Shown one piece after another: positions 48,779-58,132 of a stretch of DNA of 64,000 bases. The notes beneath the pieces are model-generated. The model saw only the letters and a program-made list of their open reading frames with translations, was not told where the DNA came from and did not search any database. Source of the DNA: Clostridiales bacterium COT073_COT-073 (GTDB taxonomy: Bacteria; Bacillota; Clostridia; Lachnospirales; Vallitaleaceae); contig RQYD01000011.1 of NCBI GenBank assembly GCA_003858485.1, forward strand, positions 1 through 64,000. The letters run 5' to 3'. Each line of letters opens with the position of its first letter. Positions within the stretch are counted from its first letter, which is position 1. Position numbers and translations under genes: made by a program.

Positions 48779-49708
48779 CTAAAATAAATTATCATAATTT
48801 CTAAGGACTGTCAAGATATTTTTAAAGTCGATTGGTAATTCTGAAGTAAACCTCATTTCTTTTCCAGTACGTGGATGGATAAAGGCCAATTCACGGGCAT
48901 GCAGCAGTTGGCCATCTAAACGGAAATTTGACTTTTTCGGTCCATAAACTTTATCACCCAAAACCGGATTGCCACGATGCGCCATATGTACCCTAATTTG
49001 ATGAGTGCGTCCGGTTTCCAGGCAGCAACTGACATAAGTGAATTGTCCTTGTTTTAGTCTTTCTAAAACTGTAAAATGGGTTATGGCCAGGCGCCCACTG
49101 CTGGTTACGGCCATTTTTTTACGGTCAGAATTCGCCCGGTCTAAAAAAGTGGTGATCGTTCCTTCGTCCTCTTTAATATTATTTTGGACAATTGCCTCAT
49201 AGCGCCGGAAGATATTATGCTCTTTTAGCTCTTTGGCAATTTGTTCATGAATTTCATCATTTTTGGCGACCAAAAGGAGTCCGGTAGTATCTTTATCTAT
49301 ACGATGCACAATTCCTGGCCGAAAAGCACCACTGATGGCTGATAAATTTTGGCCGCAGTGATGCATAATCGCATTGACCAGAGTACCCTGATTGTGACCG
49401 GGTGCAGGATGAACCACCATACCACGTGGTTTATTGATGACCAGGATATCTGCATCTTCATAAATAATGTCAAGTGCAATATTTTCAGGTAAGACAGCGG
49501 TTTCTTCTTTGAACGCTGTCGGTCCTTCCACTTCAATCACATCTCCCGGCTGACAGTTATAATTTGCTTTTATCCTTTTCTGATTGACCAAACACTTCCC
49601 CTCTTTGATCATTTTTTGCCATGTACTGCGAGTAACTTCCGGAAAATATTCAGTCAGAAATTTGTCCAGTCGAATTGGCTGTCTACTTTGATAAATAATT
49701 TTTTCCAT
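48779..49708 (-). CDS. RluD-family ribosomal pseudouridine synthase
   Basis: A 309-residue enzyme with an N-terminal S4 RNA-binding domain (RLDKFLTEYFPEVTRSTWQKMI) and the RluA/RluD catalytic core: HRIDKDTTGLLLVAKN carries the catalytic Asp. It modifies uridines, probably in 23S rRNA helix 69 as RluD does, although the clade cannot be fixed here. It follows lspA, the usual Firmicutes order. Confidence 0.93.
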   Translation of the reverse strand: MEKIIYQSRQPIRLDKFLTEYFPEVTRSTWQKMIKEGKCLVNQKRIKANYNCQPGDVIEVEGPTAFKEETAVLPENIALDIIYEDADILVINKPRGMVVHPAPGHNQGTLVNAIMHHCGQNLSAISGAFRPGIVHRIDKDTTGLLLVAKNDEIHEQIAKELKEHNIFRRYEAIVQNNIKEDEGTITTFLDRANSDRKKMAVTSSGRLAITHFTVLERLKQGQFTYVSCCLETGRTHQIRVHMAHRGNPVLGDKVYGPKKSNFRLDGQLLHARELAFIHPRTGKEMRFTSELPIDFKNILTVLRNYDNLF

Positions 49709-49731
49709 AAAACATCCTCATCTTAAAACAA

Positions 49732-49759
49732 GGCTTTTCGGTGTATTTTCCGAAAAGCC
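49732..49759 (-). terminator. hairpin between lspA and the RluD-family gene
   Basis: GGCTTTTCGG pairs with CCGAAAAGCC around an eight-base loop. On the minus strand it is followed by TTGTTTT, so it may end part of the lspA transcripts. Confidence 0.5.
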
Positions 49760-49767
49760 CTCATTCA

Positions 49768-50235
49768 TCAAAATTCCAGATCCCGATATTTTGTTAAAAC
49801 CAAAATTACTAAAACAATCGAGCTGACAACAACATAAGAATCTGCGATATTAAATACCGGGAATTCAAACCAATAAAAATGAAGCATATCTATTACATAG
49901 CCCAGTCTCACCCGGTCAATCAGATTACCAAGTGCTCCCGCAATTAAAAACGATAGTACAAAGCGAATGGTATCATACTTTTTAGTTAACGGCAGCTTAT
50001 ATCGAAAATACAGAATTAATAAAAAAACAACTCCGGTAAATACAGAAAGTAAAATTGGGCCATATTCTTTATTGGCAAAAATGCCAAAAGCTACCCCTGT
50101 GTTTTCAACATAGGTTAGTTCAAAGACACCCGGAATCAAAGAAATTGGTGCACTTCCTTTTAATTTTAAAACCGTTAATATCTTTGATAATTGATCTACA
50201 ATCACCAGAATCAAAATCCATATTATCGATTTCAT
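49768..50235 (-). CDS. lspA: lipoprotein signal peptidase II
   Basis: A 155-residue aspartic membrane protease with four helices that cleaves prolipoproteins such as the binding protein in this window. It shows YVENTGVAFGIF, the first catalytic Asp in AGALGNLIDRV and the second in FNIADSYVVV. It follows divIVA by two bases. Confidence 0.95.
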   Translation of the reverse strand: MKSIIWILILVIVDQLSKILTVLKLKGSAPISLIPGVFELTYVENTGVAFGIFANKEYGPILLSVFTGVVFLLILYFRYKLPLTKKYDTIRFVLSFLIAGALGNLIDRVRLGYVIDMLHFYWFEFPVFNIADSYVVVSSIVLVILVLTKYRDLEF

Positions 50236-50237
50236 GT

Positions 50238-50786
50238 CTAATCCTCGTCCTTAGTAAAAATTTCTTTTGCTTTCGCCCAAGATTCACTGCTTTTATTTTC
50301 AGAAGTGTCCCGATATTCCAGCTCAAAACCATCTTCCACAAAAGTAATATCTTCTTTGCCAATCATATCCAATTGAAGTTGTAAATACTGCTGCACTTGA
50401 ATTTTGGCAGTCTCAAAAGACCGCATTAAATTTCGTTTTTGCAAGCGTAAATGATTGAGTTCATCCTTGGTATTGCTTAAAATTTCCTCAGCCTTAAGTT
50501 CGGCCTCTTTTTCAATTAACTCTGCTTGGTTACGTGCATTTTTCTTGGTTTCATCAGCTGCTTTTTCCGCTAATATCAAGGTATTTTGCAATGTTTCTTC
50601 AATTGTTTTATAATACTGTATTCCTTCATTTAAGACATTAATCTTATCTTTTAATTCAATATTTTCACGGTATAGAACCTCATAATTAGCAATAATTTCT
50701 TTTAAAAATTTCCGAACTTCTCTGGTATCAAAGCCTAATAGCTTTTTGTCAAATTTTTTTGATTCAATATCCAAGGGTGTTAACAT
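50238..50786 (-). CDS. divIVA: DivIVA-family septum/pole protein
   Basis: A 182-residue coiled-coil protein. The N-terminal membrane-curvature domain is MLTPLDIESKKFDKKLLGFD, followed by long heptad helices. It recruits division or wall proteins to curved membrane. The start at 50786 follows GGAGG. The gene ylmH, which often precedes divIVA in this cluster, is absent: only 88 bases separate it from yggT. Confidence 0.93.
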   Translation of the reverse strand: MLTPLDIESKKFDKKLLGFDTREVRKFLKEIIANYEVLYRENIELKDKINVLNEGIQYYKTIEETLQNTLILAEKAADETKKNARNQAELIEKEAELKAEEILSNTKDELNHLRLQKRNLMRSFETAKIQVQQYLQLQLDMIGKEDITFVEDGFELEYRDTSENKSSESWAKAKEIFTKDED

Positions 50787-50874
50787 GTTGGCCTCCAAAT
50801 ATAATTTTATTTACAGTGCTTGCTGCTTTTTAAATCAAGCAATACAAACACGATTTTTCATTTCTATACAATAA

Positions 50875-51150
50875 TTAAATTGCATTATGCAAAATTGCTT
50901 TGATCGCATCAATCATAATAAATGCAACCAAAGGAGAAATATCAAAAATATTTCCGTTTCCTTGGAAAATAGAACGCTCAATCAATTGCCGGATTGGCTG
51001 TAAAATTGGCTCTGTCAAATCAAATAGAAACTTTCGTATCATTTGAATAGAAGATGTACCGCCAGGCAGCCATGACAAAATTGCCCGGGCAAATAAAGAG
51101 ATTTCTAATGCAGTTAAAAACCAGGAAATGGTTGTCACAATTAATTTCAT
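50875..51150 (-). CDS. YggT-family membrane protein
   Basis: A 91-residue protein with two membrane helices and the YggT/YlmG pattern SWLPGG, then FLFDLTEPILQPIRQLI. It belongs to the division cluster; its biochemical role is not settled. Confidence 0.9.
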   Translation of the reverse strand: MKLIVTTISWFLTALEISLFARAILSWLPGGTSSIQMIRKFLFDLTEPILQPIRQLIERSIFQGNGNIFDISPLVAFIMIDAIKAILHNAI

Positions 51151-51169
51151 ATTTATTCACACTTCCATC

Positions 51170-51733
51170 TTACTCACTTTTCCATGGCAAAATAATACCA
51201 TTTGACTTTAATTCTTCCTGAAAATGGCCAGCTATATCAACATTTTCCGGTGCAATAATAAAAATATTCTGGGTAACCCGTTCCAGATTGCCGCCCAGAG
51301 TGTAAACTGCCCCTGATACAAAATCCATGATTCTTTGCGCAATACTGTAATCCATTTTTTCTAAATTGACAATGACCGGTCTTTGACTGCGAATGTGATC
51401 AGCAATAACCTGTGCCTCATCATAGGTTCCCGGTTGAATCACCACTACTTCCATTTGTACACTGGCATGAAAATTAACCACATTGGTTCGGGGCTGGGTA
51501 TTTGTCTGTGGTTTATTGTTATATGTAGTCAATGAAGATTTGTTTTCCCGGTTTTCACTATTGCGGGATGGTCGCTCGTAGCGTTCCGTTTCCTGTTTAA
51601 CTTCCCTTCGGGCTGGGCGAATATTCTGAACTGTTGTTTCCTCAATTCTATCTTCGATTTCTACATCCATCTCATCATCAGTTGTATCATTCAATTTCAT
51701 CGCATTTAGTATTTTATTAACAAAATTCGACAT
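51170..51733 (-). CDS. sepF: cell division protein SepF
   Basis: A 187-residue FtsZ-associated protein. It has an N-terminal amphipathic membrane-binding helix (MSNFVNKILNAMKL), a Glu/Arg-rich linker, and a C-terminal SepF domain with PGTYDEAQVIADHIRSQRPV and FVSGAVYTLGGNLERV. It polymerises into rings that bundle FtsZ. Confidence 0.95.
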   Translation of the reverse strand: MSNFVNKILNAMKLNDTTDDEMDVEIEDRIEETTVQNIRPARREVKQETERYERPSRNSENRENKSSLTTYNNKPQTNTQPRTNVVNFHASVQMEVVVIQPGTYDEAQVIADHIRSQRPVIVNLEKMDYSIAQRIMDFVSGAVYTLGGNLERVTQNIFIIAPENVDIAGHFQEELKSNGIILPWKSE

Positions 51734-51747
51734 AACTTATCTCCTCA

Positions 51748-52437
51748 TCAATAATCTCTTTCACCAAAAATAGCTGTGCCAATTCTGAGGTGTGTTGCTC
51801 CTTCTTCTATGGCCAGTGCAAAATCATTGCTCATACCCATAGATAAGACATTCATATTTACATTATCATAGTTTTTGGCCTGAATGTCAACAGAAATTTG
51901 CTTAATTCTTTGAAATATCTGACGATTTTCATCTGTGGACAAGCCAAATGGGGCAATTGTCATTAATCCATGAACTTGAACATGGCTAAAAGTTTGAATT
52001 TCTTCAATGGCTGCATTTATTTCCTTTTCCACAAAACCTTGTTTTTTCCCATCACGGGCAATATCCAACTGCAGCAAAATATTAGCTGATACTTGATGCT
52101 TTTGCGCAAATTCATTGATCTCACGAGCCAATTTGAGCGAATCAACAGAGTGAATCAATGCACATTTACCAACCACATATTTTAATTTATTGGACTGCAA
52201 ATGCCCGATCATGTGCCAGCGAATATCATTCGGTAAATTGGGCTGTTTGTCACGAAGCTCCTGAGCTTTATTTTCGCCGAAATCCAGCTGTCCCAAATCA
52301 TAAAGTTCTTTAATTTCAGCAAGACTGCGGGTTTTACTGACGGCAATCAAATGCAGATCCTGACGCGAACGGCCGTTTTTTTTCAGTGCGGCATCAATTT
52401 CCAACCATATTCGATTTAAATTTTCTTTTAAACCCAT
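51748..52437 (-). CDS. yggS: PLP homeostasis protein YggS/YlmE
   Basis: A 229-residue PLP-binding protein with an alanine-racemase-like barrel. The PLP lysine is in LIAVSKTRSL; FGENKAQEL, WHMIGHLQSNK and GMSNDFALAIEEGATHLRIG are the other family blocks. It buffers free PLP rather than catalysing a known reaction. It overlaps no neighbour; sepF follows by 15 bases. Confidence 0.95.
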   Translation of the reverse strand: MGLKENLNRIWLEIDAALKKNGRSRQDLHLIAVSKTRSLAEIKELYDLGQLDFGENKAQELRDKQPNLPNDIRWHMIGHLQSNKLKYVVGKCALIHSVDSLKLAREINEFAQKHQVSANILLQLDIARDGKKQGFVEKEINAAIEEIQTFSHVQVHGLMTIAPFGLSTDENRQIFQRIKQISVDIQAKNYDNVNMNVLSMGMSNDFALAIEEGATHLRIGTAIFGERDY

Positions 52438-52548
52438 GTAATTTCCCCTTTAGTTATCTATTGTTTACACTTCTATTGTTTACACTTTTCCTGTCCATCT
52501 TTTTCAAATGAATGAAAGTACGGCTAATAAAAAACACCGGAAATCAAA

Positions 52549-54075
52549 TTATTTTACAATTGCAAATTCCTTAATGACATTGGCCTCACTGGCAATTTGA
52601 TCATAAATTTTTATGCTGTAAGAAAAATACTTTTGAACGATACTGAAATTATCGGACTGATATAAAATCCGAATTCGTTTAAAATCTGTATAGCCTTTAT
52701 TTAAAACATAAACACCATATAACTTTTCTTCTTGGGCAATTACATACATTTGAAATTGGTTAGTTTGAGAATTTAAGTTTAAAATGACGTCTTCTTTTAA
52801 TAGATCATCGATATCATCTACCGGTAAAATAAAATATTCCTCTTTCGTTTCACCATAAACTTTAACTCGAATTGGAATCGCAGATTCTCTTTGCTTTTCA
52901 TCAATGATTTTTTTACGAACATAATAATCGCCCTTTTCATCAATAGCAATGGCGGTTTTAGGAATAACCCAGGTCACTTTTGAAGTAATTGATGAATTAG
53001 GAATTTTTAAACCATTATATTGATTATAACTGATTTCAATTGGTAAAAATCGATCTTCCAAGAAGCGATTGATAAAACGATCAGCCATAAATACAGCAAT
53101 ATACTTACTTTCATAGGGTTCTAACCGATTTAAACGGACTGTCATATTTAAATTTTTGGAAGGAAAAAACAAATCAACATAACTATTCAAGGATTTTTCT
53201 AAATAATTATAGGCAATTGCATCTACTTCCACTGCAAAATGACAATATAAATTATCTATTTTTTTAAATAAAAAGTCATTTGCTTTGACTTCTTGGCTTT
53301 CCAAACGATTCAGAAACTGTGGTTTTCTATTTAAATCATGTGGTTGAAAGCTTTCAGCGGATATGTCCTCCAAACCATCACAACTGTAATAAATAGTAGA
53401 AGATTTTTCAACAGTATATTTATGTCCAATGCTTTCAATTTGCTGGCGATATAAATCCAAATTATCCATTACTTTTTGATAATTATGAAGATCTTGAATG
53501 GTATAACCAAAAGCACCACTATTTAACATATTATTTAATTCCAGTACCACCTGATTAGTCAGATTAAAATTATGATAATTGATATTAACTGCATATTCCC
53601 GAAATAATGCCTGAAATTTCTTTTGAGTTTGTTCATCAAAATCAATGGTTGAAGTTAATCTGGCTTTTTCAGTGCTTAAACTGTCTAAAATTTGATTGCG
53701 TTTGTTGATGTCACGACTAATACTGCATACAGTCTCGCCTCTTTTGGCAGTTGTTCCGGCTGGCAAAAAAATATCCAAAACTCCACTTTCCTGGGCATAC
53801 ACATTTTTTTCGGAACGAATAACCATGGCTTCAAAAGTTCCGCTTTCTTCTAAAACACCAGATTCAACTATCACTGATTTAGTCGGCTTAATGCTTAAAT
53901 ACTGATATGTTAAAAAGATAATATAAATTAAGATAATCGTTAAAAAAAAGGTACTGATCTTAATATGTCGATTAACCTTTTCTTTAGCTGTCTCTGTAAA
54001 TTCTATCATCTTAAACTGATTAGCACTTTTTTTATCGGCTTCCGGCCTGAGTCCATTGTTTTTGTTCATACGCAT
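52549..54075 (-). CDS. HlyD-like membrane protein upstream of the division cluster
   Basis: A 508-residue protein with one N-terminal membrane helix (about residues 37-60), then a biotinyl-lipoyl-like domain (ESGVLDIFLPAGTTAKRGETVCSI) split by a long helical hairpin. The second half forms beta-barrel-like segments. This is the layout of membrane-fusion (HlyD) proteins, and similar proteins lie next to yggS-sepF in other Clostridia. The start at 54075 follows AGGAAAG. No exporter ATPase is adjacent, so a link to division or envelope assembly is inferred from position only. Confidence 0.65.
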   Translation of the reverse strand: MRMNKNNGLRPEADKKSANQFKMIEFTETAKEKVNRHIKISTFFLTIILIYIIFLTYQYLSIKPTKSVIVESGVLEESGTFEAMVIRSEKNVYAQESGVLDIFLPAGTTAKRGETVCSISRDINKRNQILDSLSTEKARLTSTIDFDEQTQKKFQALFREYAVNINYHNFNLTNQVVLELNNMLNSGAFGYTIQDLHNYQKVMDNLDLYRQQIESIGHKYTVEKSSTIYYSCDGLEDISAESFQPHDLNRKPQFLNRLESQEVKANDFLFKKIDNLYCHFAVEVDAIAYNYLEKSLNSYVDLFFPSKNLNMTVRLNRLEPYESKYIAVFMADRFINRFLEDRFLPIEISYNQYNGLKIPNSSITSKVTWVIPKTAIAIDEKGDYYVRKKIIDEKQRESAIPIRVKVYGETKEEYFILPVDDIDDLLKEDVILNLNSQTNQFQMYVIAQEEKLYGVYVLNKGYTDFKRIRILYQSDNFSIVQKYFSYSIKIYDQIASEANVIKEFAIVK

Positions 54076-54160
54076 TTTACACTTTCCTAAAGACAATATT
54101 TCAATTTTTATCATAGCATAAAAAGCTAAAAGACACAAGGCAGGAAAAAGTCAGAATATA

Positions 54161-54189
54161 TTGTTTTTATTCTAAAAATATGATATTAT
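54161..54189 (+). promoter_or_regulatory. promoter of the DeoR-family regulator
   Basis: TTGTTT (54161-54166), 17-base spacer, TATTAT (54184-54189), immediately followed by a palindromic operator. Confidence 0.55.
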
Positions 54190-54196
54190 TTTTATG

Positions 54197-54212
54197 AACG
54201 AATTCATTCGTT
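54197..54212. promoter_or_regulatory. palindromic operator of the DeoR-family regulator
   Basis: AACGAAT-TC-ATTCGTT is a perfect 16-base palindrome directly after the -10 box, between promoter and start codon. Its AACGAA half-site occurs twice in the leader of the PTS operon 5 kb away, so both are probably bound by the same regulator. Confidence 0.65.
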
Positions 54213-54238
54213 TATATATTCGAAAGGAGATAAGTTAT

Positions 54239-55018
54239 ATGAAACAAAGCCAAAATATAATTCAAAAAAGACGGCATCAGCTTTTGGAGATGCTTTATTT
54301 GCAGGATTTTGTACAAGTTGTTACTGCAAGCAAAATTTTAAATGTATCAGAGTTAACCATTCGAAGAGATTTTGATTTGTTGGAGCAAAAAGGATATATT
54401 ACAAGATTTCATGGTGGTGCGAAATTAGTTCCCAATTCTATCGAAAAAACTCCTATTTTTGAAAGTAAAGGCAATATGAATCTATTGCAAAAGCAAAAAA
54501 TTGCACAATATATTCCTCAGTTTATTCAATCAAAAGATACTGTTTTTTTAAATGGAGGGACTACAACTTTAGAAATTATCCATTGTATTAAAAATTTGAA
54601 CATTACAATTATTACCAATAATGCAATGGCTTGTTTTGCCTTAGCTGATGGAAAAGCGGATTTTATATCAACTGGAGGAGAATACAATAAAAGAAATAAA
54701 TCATATACTGGTACATTGGCTGCCAATTTAATCAGCAATATTTATCCAACTATATGTATTTTGGGAGTTAACGGAATTACTGCTGATGATGGGATTACAA
54801 CCTCTGCCTACTCGGAAACACTGATAAATAAAGAAGCTCTTCAGCGATGTCGCGGAAAAAAAATCGTTGTTGCTGATAGCAGTAAGATCGGTAAAACTTT
54901 TTGCTTTTCCAGTGCGGATATTAAAGATATAGATATCCTGATCACTGACTCCGACGCTAATTCAAAAGAGTTAAAGAAGATCAAAGAACAAGGTGTACAA
55001 ATTATTTTAGCAGACTAG
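54239..55018 (+). CDS. DeoR-family transcriptional regulator of the PTS locus
   Basis: A 259-residue repressor with an N-terminal helix-turn-helix (VVTASKILNVSELTIRRDFD) then a GYITRFHGGA wing, and a sugar-phosphate sensing domain containing NGGTTTLEI. ATG at 54239 follows AAAGGAG. It is convergent with the PTS operon and overlaps its last gene by 17 bases. It is likely to sense the phosphorylated sugar made by the PTS. Confidence 0.9.
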   Translation: MKQSQNIIQKRRHQLLEMLYLQDFVQVVTASKILNVSELTIRRDFDLLEQKGYITRFHGGAKLVPNSIEKTPIFESKGNMNLLQKQKIAQYIPQFIQSKDTVFLNGGTTTLEIIHCIKNLNITIITNNAMACFALADGKADFISTGGEYNKRNKSYTGTLAANLISNIYPTICILGVNGITADDGITTSAYSETLINKEALQRCRGKKIVVADSSKIGKTFCFSSADIKDIDILITDSDANSKELKKIKEQGVQIILAD

Positions 55019-56255
55019 AATTTGCAAATATAATTTTGTAACAGTTTTCCTTTGTTGCATTTTGACAAGCATTTAAAAAAATATCAATTTCATTCTTAGT
55101 ATTGTAAAAATAAATGCTTGCTCTGAGAGTAGATAATGTATTCAAATGGGAATGCAATAGTTTGGTGCAATGCTCACCACTTCTTATGCAAATTCCATGA
55201 TTATTAAAATACTTTGCTACATCTCCGGCAAAAATTCCTTTTACATTAAAAGTAATAATTCCTGAATCAGCTTCAGAATTATATAAAATAATATTTGGCA
55301 TTTTTTTCATTTCTTTGACAGCATATCTTTTCAGTTCCATAACATGATGATAAATCTCTTTAATTCCAATGTTTTCTAAATAGTCAATTGCTTCTGAGAA
55401 ACCAAATATTGCTTCTAAAGCAAGAGTACCACTTTCAAATTTATATGGCGAGCGTTTTAGCTGTATTTCGCCGTGCATATCATAAAATATATTAGAGCCT
55501 CCACCCCAATGCAAAGGCATCATCTCTTTTAATAATTTTGCCTTTCCATAAAGTACTCCAATCCCTGTTGGTCCACATATTTTATGACCGGAAAACGCAA
55601 AAAAATCACAATCTAAATCCTGCACATTAATATCATGCTGCGAAATACTTTGAGCACCATCAACCACTACTATAATATTTTTTTGATGCGCCAGTTGACA
55701 AATTTCTTTAATAGGGCTTAAATATCCTAAAACATTTGTTACATGGGCAAGAACAATAAACTTCACCTTATCATTGAGCATTTGTTTCATTTTATTTATA
55801 TTTAAACGACCAGTCTCATCCAAAGGTATCCAGTTAATAGTTGCGCTTGTTTCTTGGGCGACCTTTATCCATGGCAAAAGACAAGAAGCATGTTCAGCAA
55901 TTGTGGTCAATATTATATCTCCAGCCTTTAAATGAAATTTTCCGTATCCAAATGCGGCCAAATTTAATGCTTCTGTTGCTCCGCTTGTAAAAATAATTTC
56001 ATCAACAAATTCTGCGCCAATAAATTGACAGATCTTTTTTCTTGCTTCTTCAATTTTCTTATCGACAAAATAACTCTGATCATAATCTCCACGTAAAGCA
56101 TTAGCGCTGTAATGCTCGTAGTAATTACAAATTGCATTTTGAACATGCCAGGGCTTTAATGTGGTGGCCGAATTATCCAAAAAAATAAACGGTTTATCTG
56201 TCCTTGTCTGTTTTAAGATAGGAAAGTCATCTCTGATTTTGTCTATTTCCAGCAT
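55002..56255 (-). CDS. SufS-like class V aminotransferase / cysteine desulfurase homologue
   Basis: A 417-residue PLP enzyme closest in pattern to SufS. It has FLDNSATTLKP, the EHASCLLPW segment, the cofactor Lys225 in SGHKICGPTGIGVLYG and the persulfide-type Cys363 in RSGEHCTKLL; E. coli SufS has Lys226 and Cys364. The start at 56255 follows GGAGG. No sufU/sufB or iscU gene is near; it is the last gene of a PTS operon. It could release sulfur (or an amine) from a sugar-derived compound, or be a co-opted desulfurase. The role is unknown. Confidence 0.8.
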   Translation of the reverse strand: MLEIDKIRDDFPILKQTRTDKPFIFLDNSATTLKPWHVQNAICNYYEHYSANALRGDYDQSYFVDKKIEEARKKICQFIGAEFVDEIIFTSGATEALNLAAFGYGKFHLKAGDIILTTIAEHASCLLPWIKVAQETSATINWIPLDETGRLNINKMKQMLNDKVKFIVLAHVTNVLGYLSPIKEICQLAHQKNIIVVVDGAQSISQHDINVQDLDCDFFAFSGHKICGPTGIGVLYGKAKLLKEMMPLHWGGGSNIFYDMHGEIQLKRSPYKFESGTLALEAIFGFSEAIDYLENIGIKEIYHHVMELKRYAVKEMKKMPNIILYNSEADSGIITFNVKGIFAGDVAKYFNNHGICIRSGEHCTKLLHSHLNTLSTLRASIYFYNTKNEIDIFLNACQNATKENCYKIIFANSSLLK

Positions 56256-56324
56256 ACTATATCCTCCAAAATTAAGATAGGAAAGTATTACATACACCTT
56301 CCTATCTTAATTGAAATACTTAAA

Positions 56325-56630
56325 CTAGTCCTGTTTTAACTCATTTGGAAAGTTTTCTTTTATTGCTTTTAAAAGAGCCTCTTCCACACAATCCAAACTG
56401 ATCAAATTCTTAGTTGTGGCAATTACAGCATTTGAAGGCGGTAACATTCCCGCCCATTCAGGTGTTGTTAATACTAAATCCGTATTTTGCAAGTAGCCAA
56501 TTGCTTCTCCAAAAGCACAAGATTCTTCCTCTGCTTCAATTTGATGTTTATCACATATTTTTTTAATATTCAGCTTTAAAATTGTACTTGTCCCCATTCC
56601 GTTTCCACATACACATAATATTCTTATCAT
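56325..56630 (-). CDS. PTS IIB component (ascorbate/lactose type)
   Basis: A 101-residue phosphotransfer protein. The N-terminal loop VCGNGMGTS carries the phosphorylated Cys8. It passes phosphate from an EIIA to the incoming sugar at the IIC channel. No IIA gene is in the locus, so one from elsewhere must serve. It lies between the isomerase-like and SufS-like genes. Confidence 0.9.
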   Translation of the reverse strand: MIRILCVCGNGMGTSTILKLNIKKICDKHQIEAEEESCAFGEAIGYLQNTDLVLTTPEWAGMLPPSNAVIATTKNLISLDCVEEALLKAIKENFPNELKQD

Positions 56631-56649
56631 ACTTCATCCTCCCATTTAT

Positions 56650-58089
56650 TTAAGCAAGCACCGGTTCGATTCCCATTAATTCGGCAAATTGAATTAAATC
56701 TTTCTGATAGTCCCCATATACCCACGCAAAGTGATGTCCGAAGTCTTCTTCTTTTTTATGAAAATCTCTTGAATTTTCTACTTTAAATACTACAGCATGA
56801 CGACATTCCTGGGTTAAAAAATCGTCACAACCGATAATCGTGCCCTTAGCAATCATAATTTTATCCATCCTTGGACTCATATTGATCATTGTTATGATAT
56901 CACCTGTATCTTGAGAAAAATCGTAGCGCATCGTTGCTCCCCAATTGCCTTTAGTAAAACTAACATAATCAATTGGCAAATCTGGTTCATCATAACCCTT
57001 CATTCTTCTAGAGCAAACATCATGTAAAATGCGCATGGTATTATTTTCCAAATCTTGCACTCTAACCATACAGTTCCCCATATGAGGGGCTTTTCTGGTT
57101 AAATTCATCAAAATAGCCAAGGAAATTACAGAGCCCACATCCGCCGCGCAAGCGGCTGGAATACCTTCATCTTTTAATAAGGAGTTGGTAAGACAAAATG
57201 TTAAATGCCGTTTATTCAGCTCTAAAGTAGCACACATTTCAAAACAGGGAATAGTAAAGGCATTGCATTCATATTGCTGTAACACTTTATTGACAGCCAA
57301 ATAAAAGCGAACATCTTTTATAATATTCTCAGCTGGCATATGAACCCCATGAGCATCCAAGGCCAATTTTTCAGCAAATATCCGGGCCTCTTCATCTTCG
57401 GCCTCAGTAAATTCATCCATAATTTTAAAAAATTCCAAGCCATTATAATTCAAAATTTCCATGCCGAAACGGTCAGTAATATCCTGTAAATTAATAAATG
57501 AACTTACACAGCCAAAAGAAAGCACATTATTTCTAAGGGCATACAACAGCTTTGTGTTTCGAAGAGCCTTTCTGACGCGAAGGATCCGAAAGGTTTGATT
57601 TAAGTCATCGTAAGTTAAGGCATTATACATTTCCTTAAAACCTAATGCTTTCATATGAGCAGTTGCATCGATCCCGCCTAAGCGCGAATATTTACTGCTT
57701 GACAGGGGACAAAAGGCCAGGGGCTTTCCTGTTTTTTTAGCCAATATAGTTGAAACATAAGAGATAAGACGTGTTCCGGATATTAAATAAACATCAATTT
57801 CATTGTTTTTTTCAATTGCATTATTAACAGCTGCATTTGGCACAGCGAAATCTTCATGCCATTCTATAAATTTGGGTTCTAAAAGCTGAACATATCTGGC
57901 ATCAATATACTGGTTAATATCTTCATTAAACAATTTTAAGTCTTTTTCAGCCATTTTTTTATCATAAGCATAACTTAATTCTTCGCCGCATCCATATCGG
58001 CATGGGCCCATAAATTCATGCTTATGCATCAAACTAATAAATACTGGTTGTACAATTAATTTGCTGTTAATTAAACTACTTTCATGCAT
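56650..58089 (-). CDS. L-fucose/L-arabinose isomerase-like protein
   Basis: A 479-residue protein with the three-domain length and C-terminal pattern of the FucI/AraA-like superfamily. Putative metal ligands are a Glu in PCFEMCATLE, the Asp in EGIPAACAADVGS (the family usually has CEGD, so one acidic residue is Ala here) and a His in GHHFAWVYGDY. It should interconvert an aldose and a ketose phosphate or free sugar. Since PTS import phosphorylates the sugar, the substrate is probably a sugar phosphate, which is unusual for this family. Confidence 0.72.
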   Translation of the reverse strand: MHESSLINSKLIVQPVFISLMHKHEFMGPCRYGCGEELSYAYDKKMAEKDLKLFNEDINQYIDARYVQLLEPKFIEWHEDFAVPNAAVNNAIEKNNEIDVYLISGTRLISYVSTILAKKTGKPLAFCPLSSSKYSRLGGIDATAHMKALGFKEMYNALTYDDLNQTFRILRVRKALRNTKLLYALRNNVLSFGCVSSFINLQDITDRFGMEILNYNGLEFFKIMDEFTEAEDEEARIFAEKLALDAHGVHMPAENIIKDVRFYLAVNKVLQQYECNAFTIPCFEMCATLELNKRHLTFCLTNSLLKDEGIPAACAADVGSVISLAILMNLTRKAPHMGNCMVRVQDLENNTMRILHDVCSRRMKGYDEPDLPIDYVSFTKGNWGATMRYDFSQDTGDIITMINMSPRMDKIMIAKGTIIGCDDFLTQECRHAVVFKVENSRDFHKKEEDFGHHFAWVYGDYQKDLIQFAELMGIEPVLA

Positions 58090-58132
58090 ATACTAAATCT
58101 CCTTTCCAATATTAACCTATACCTAATTTATG

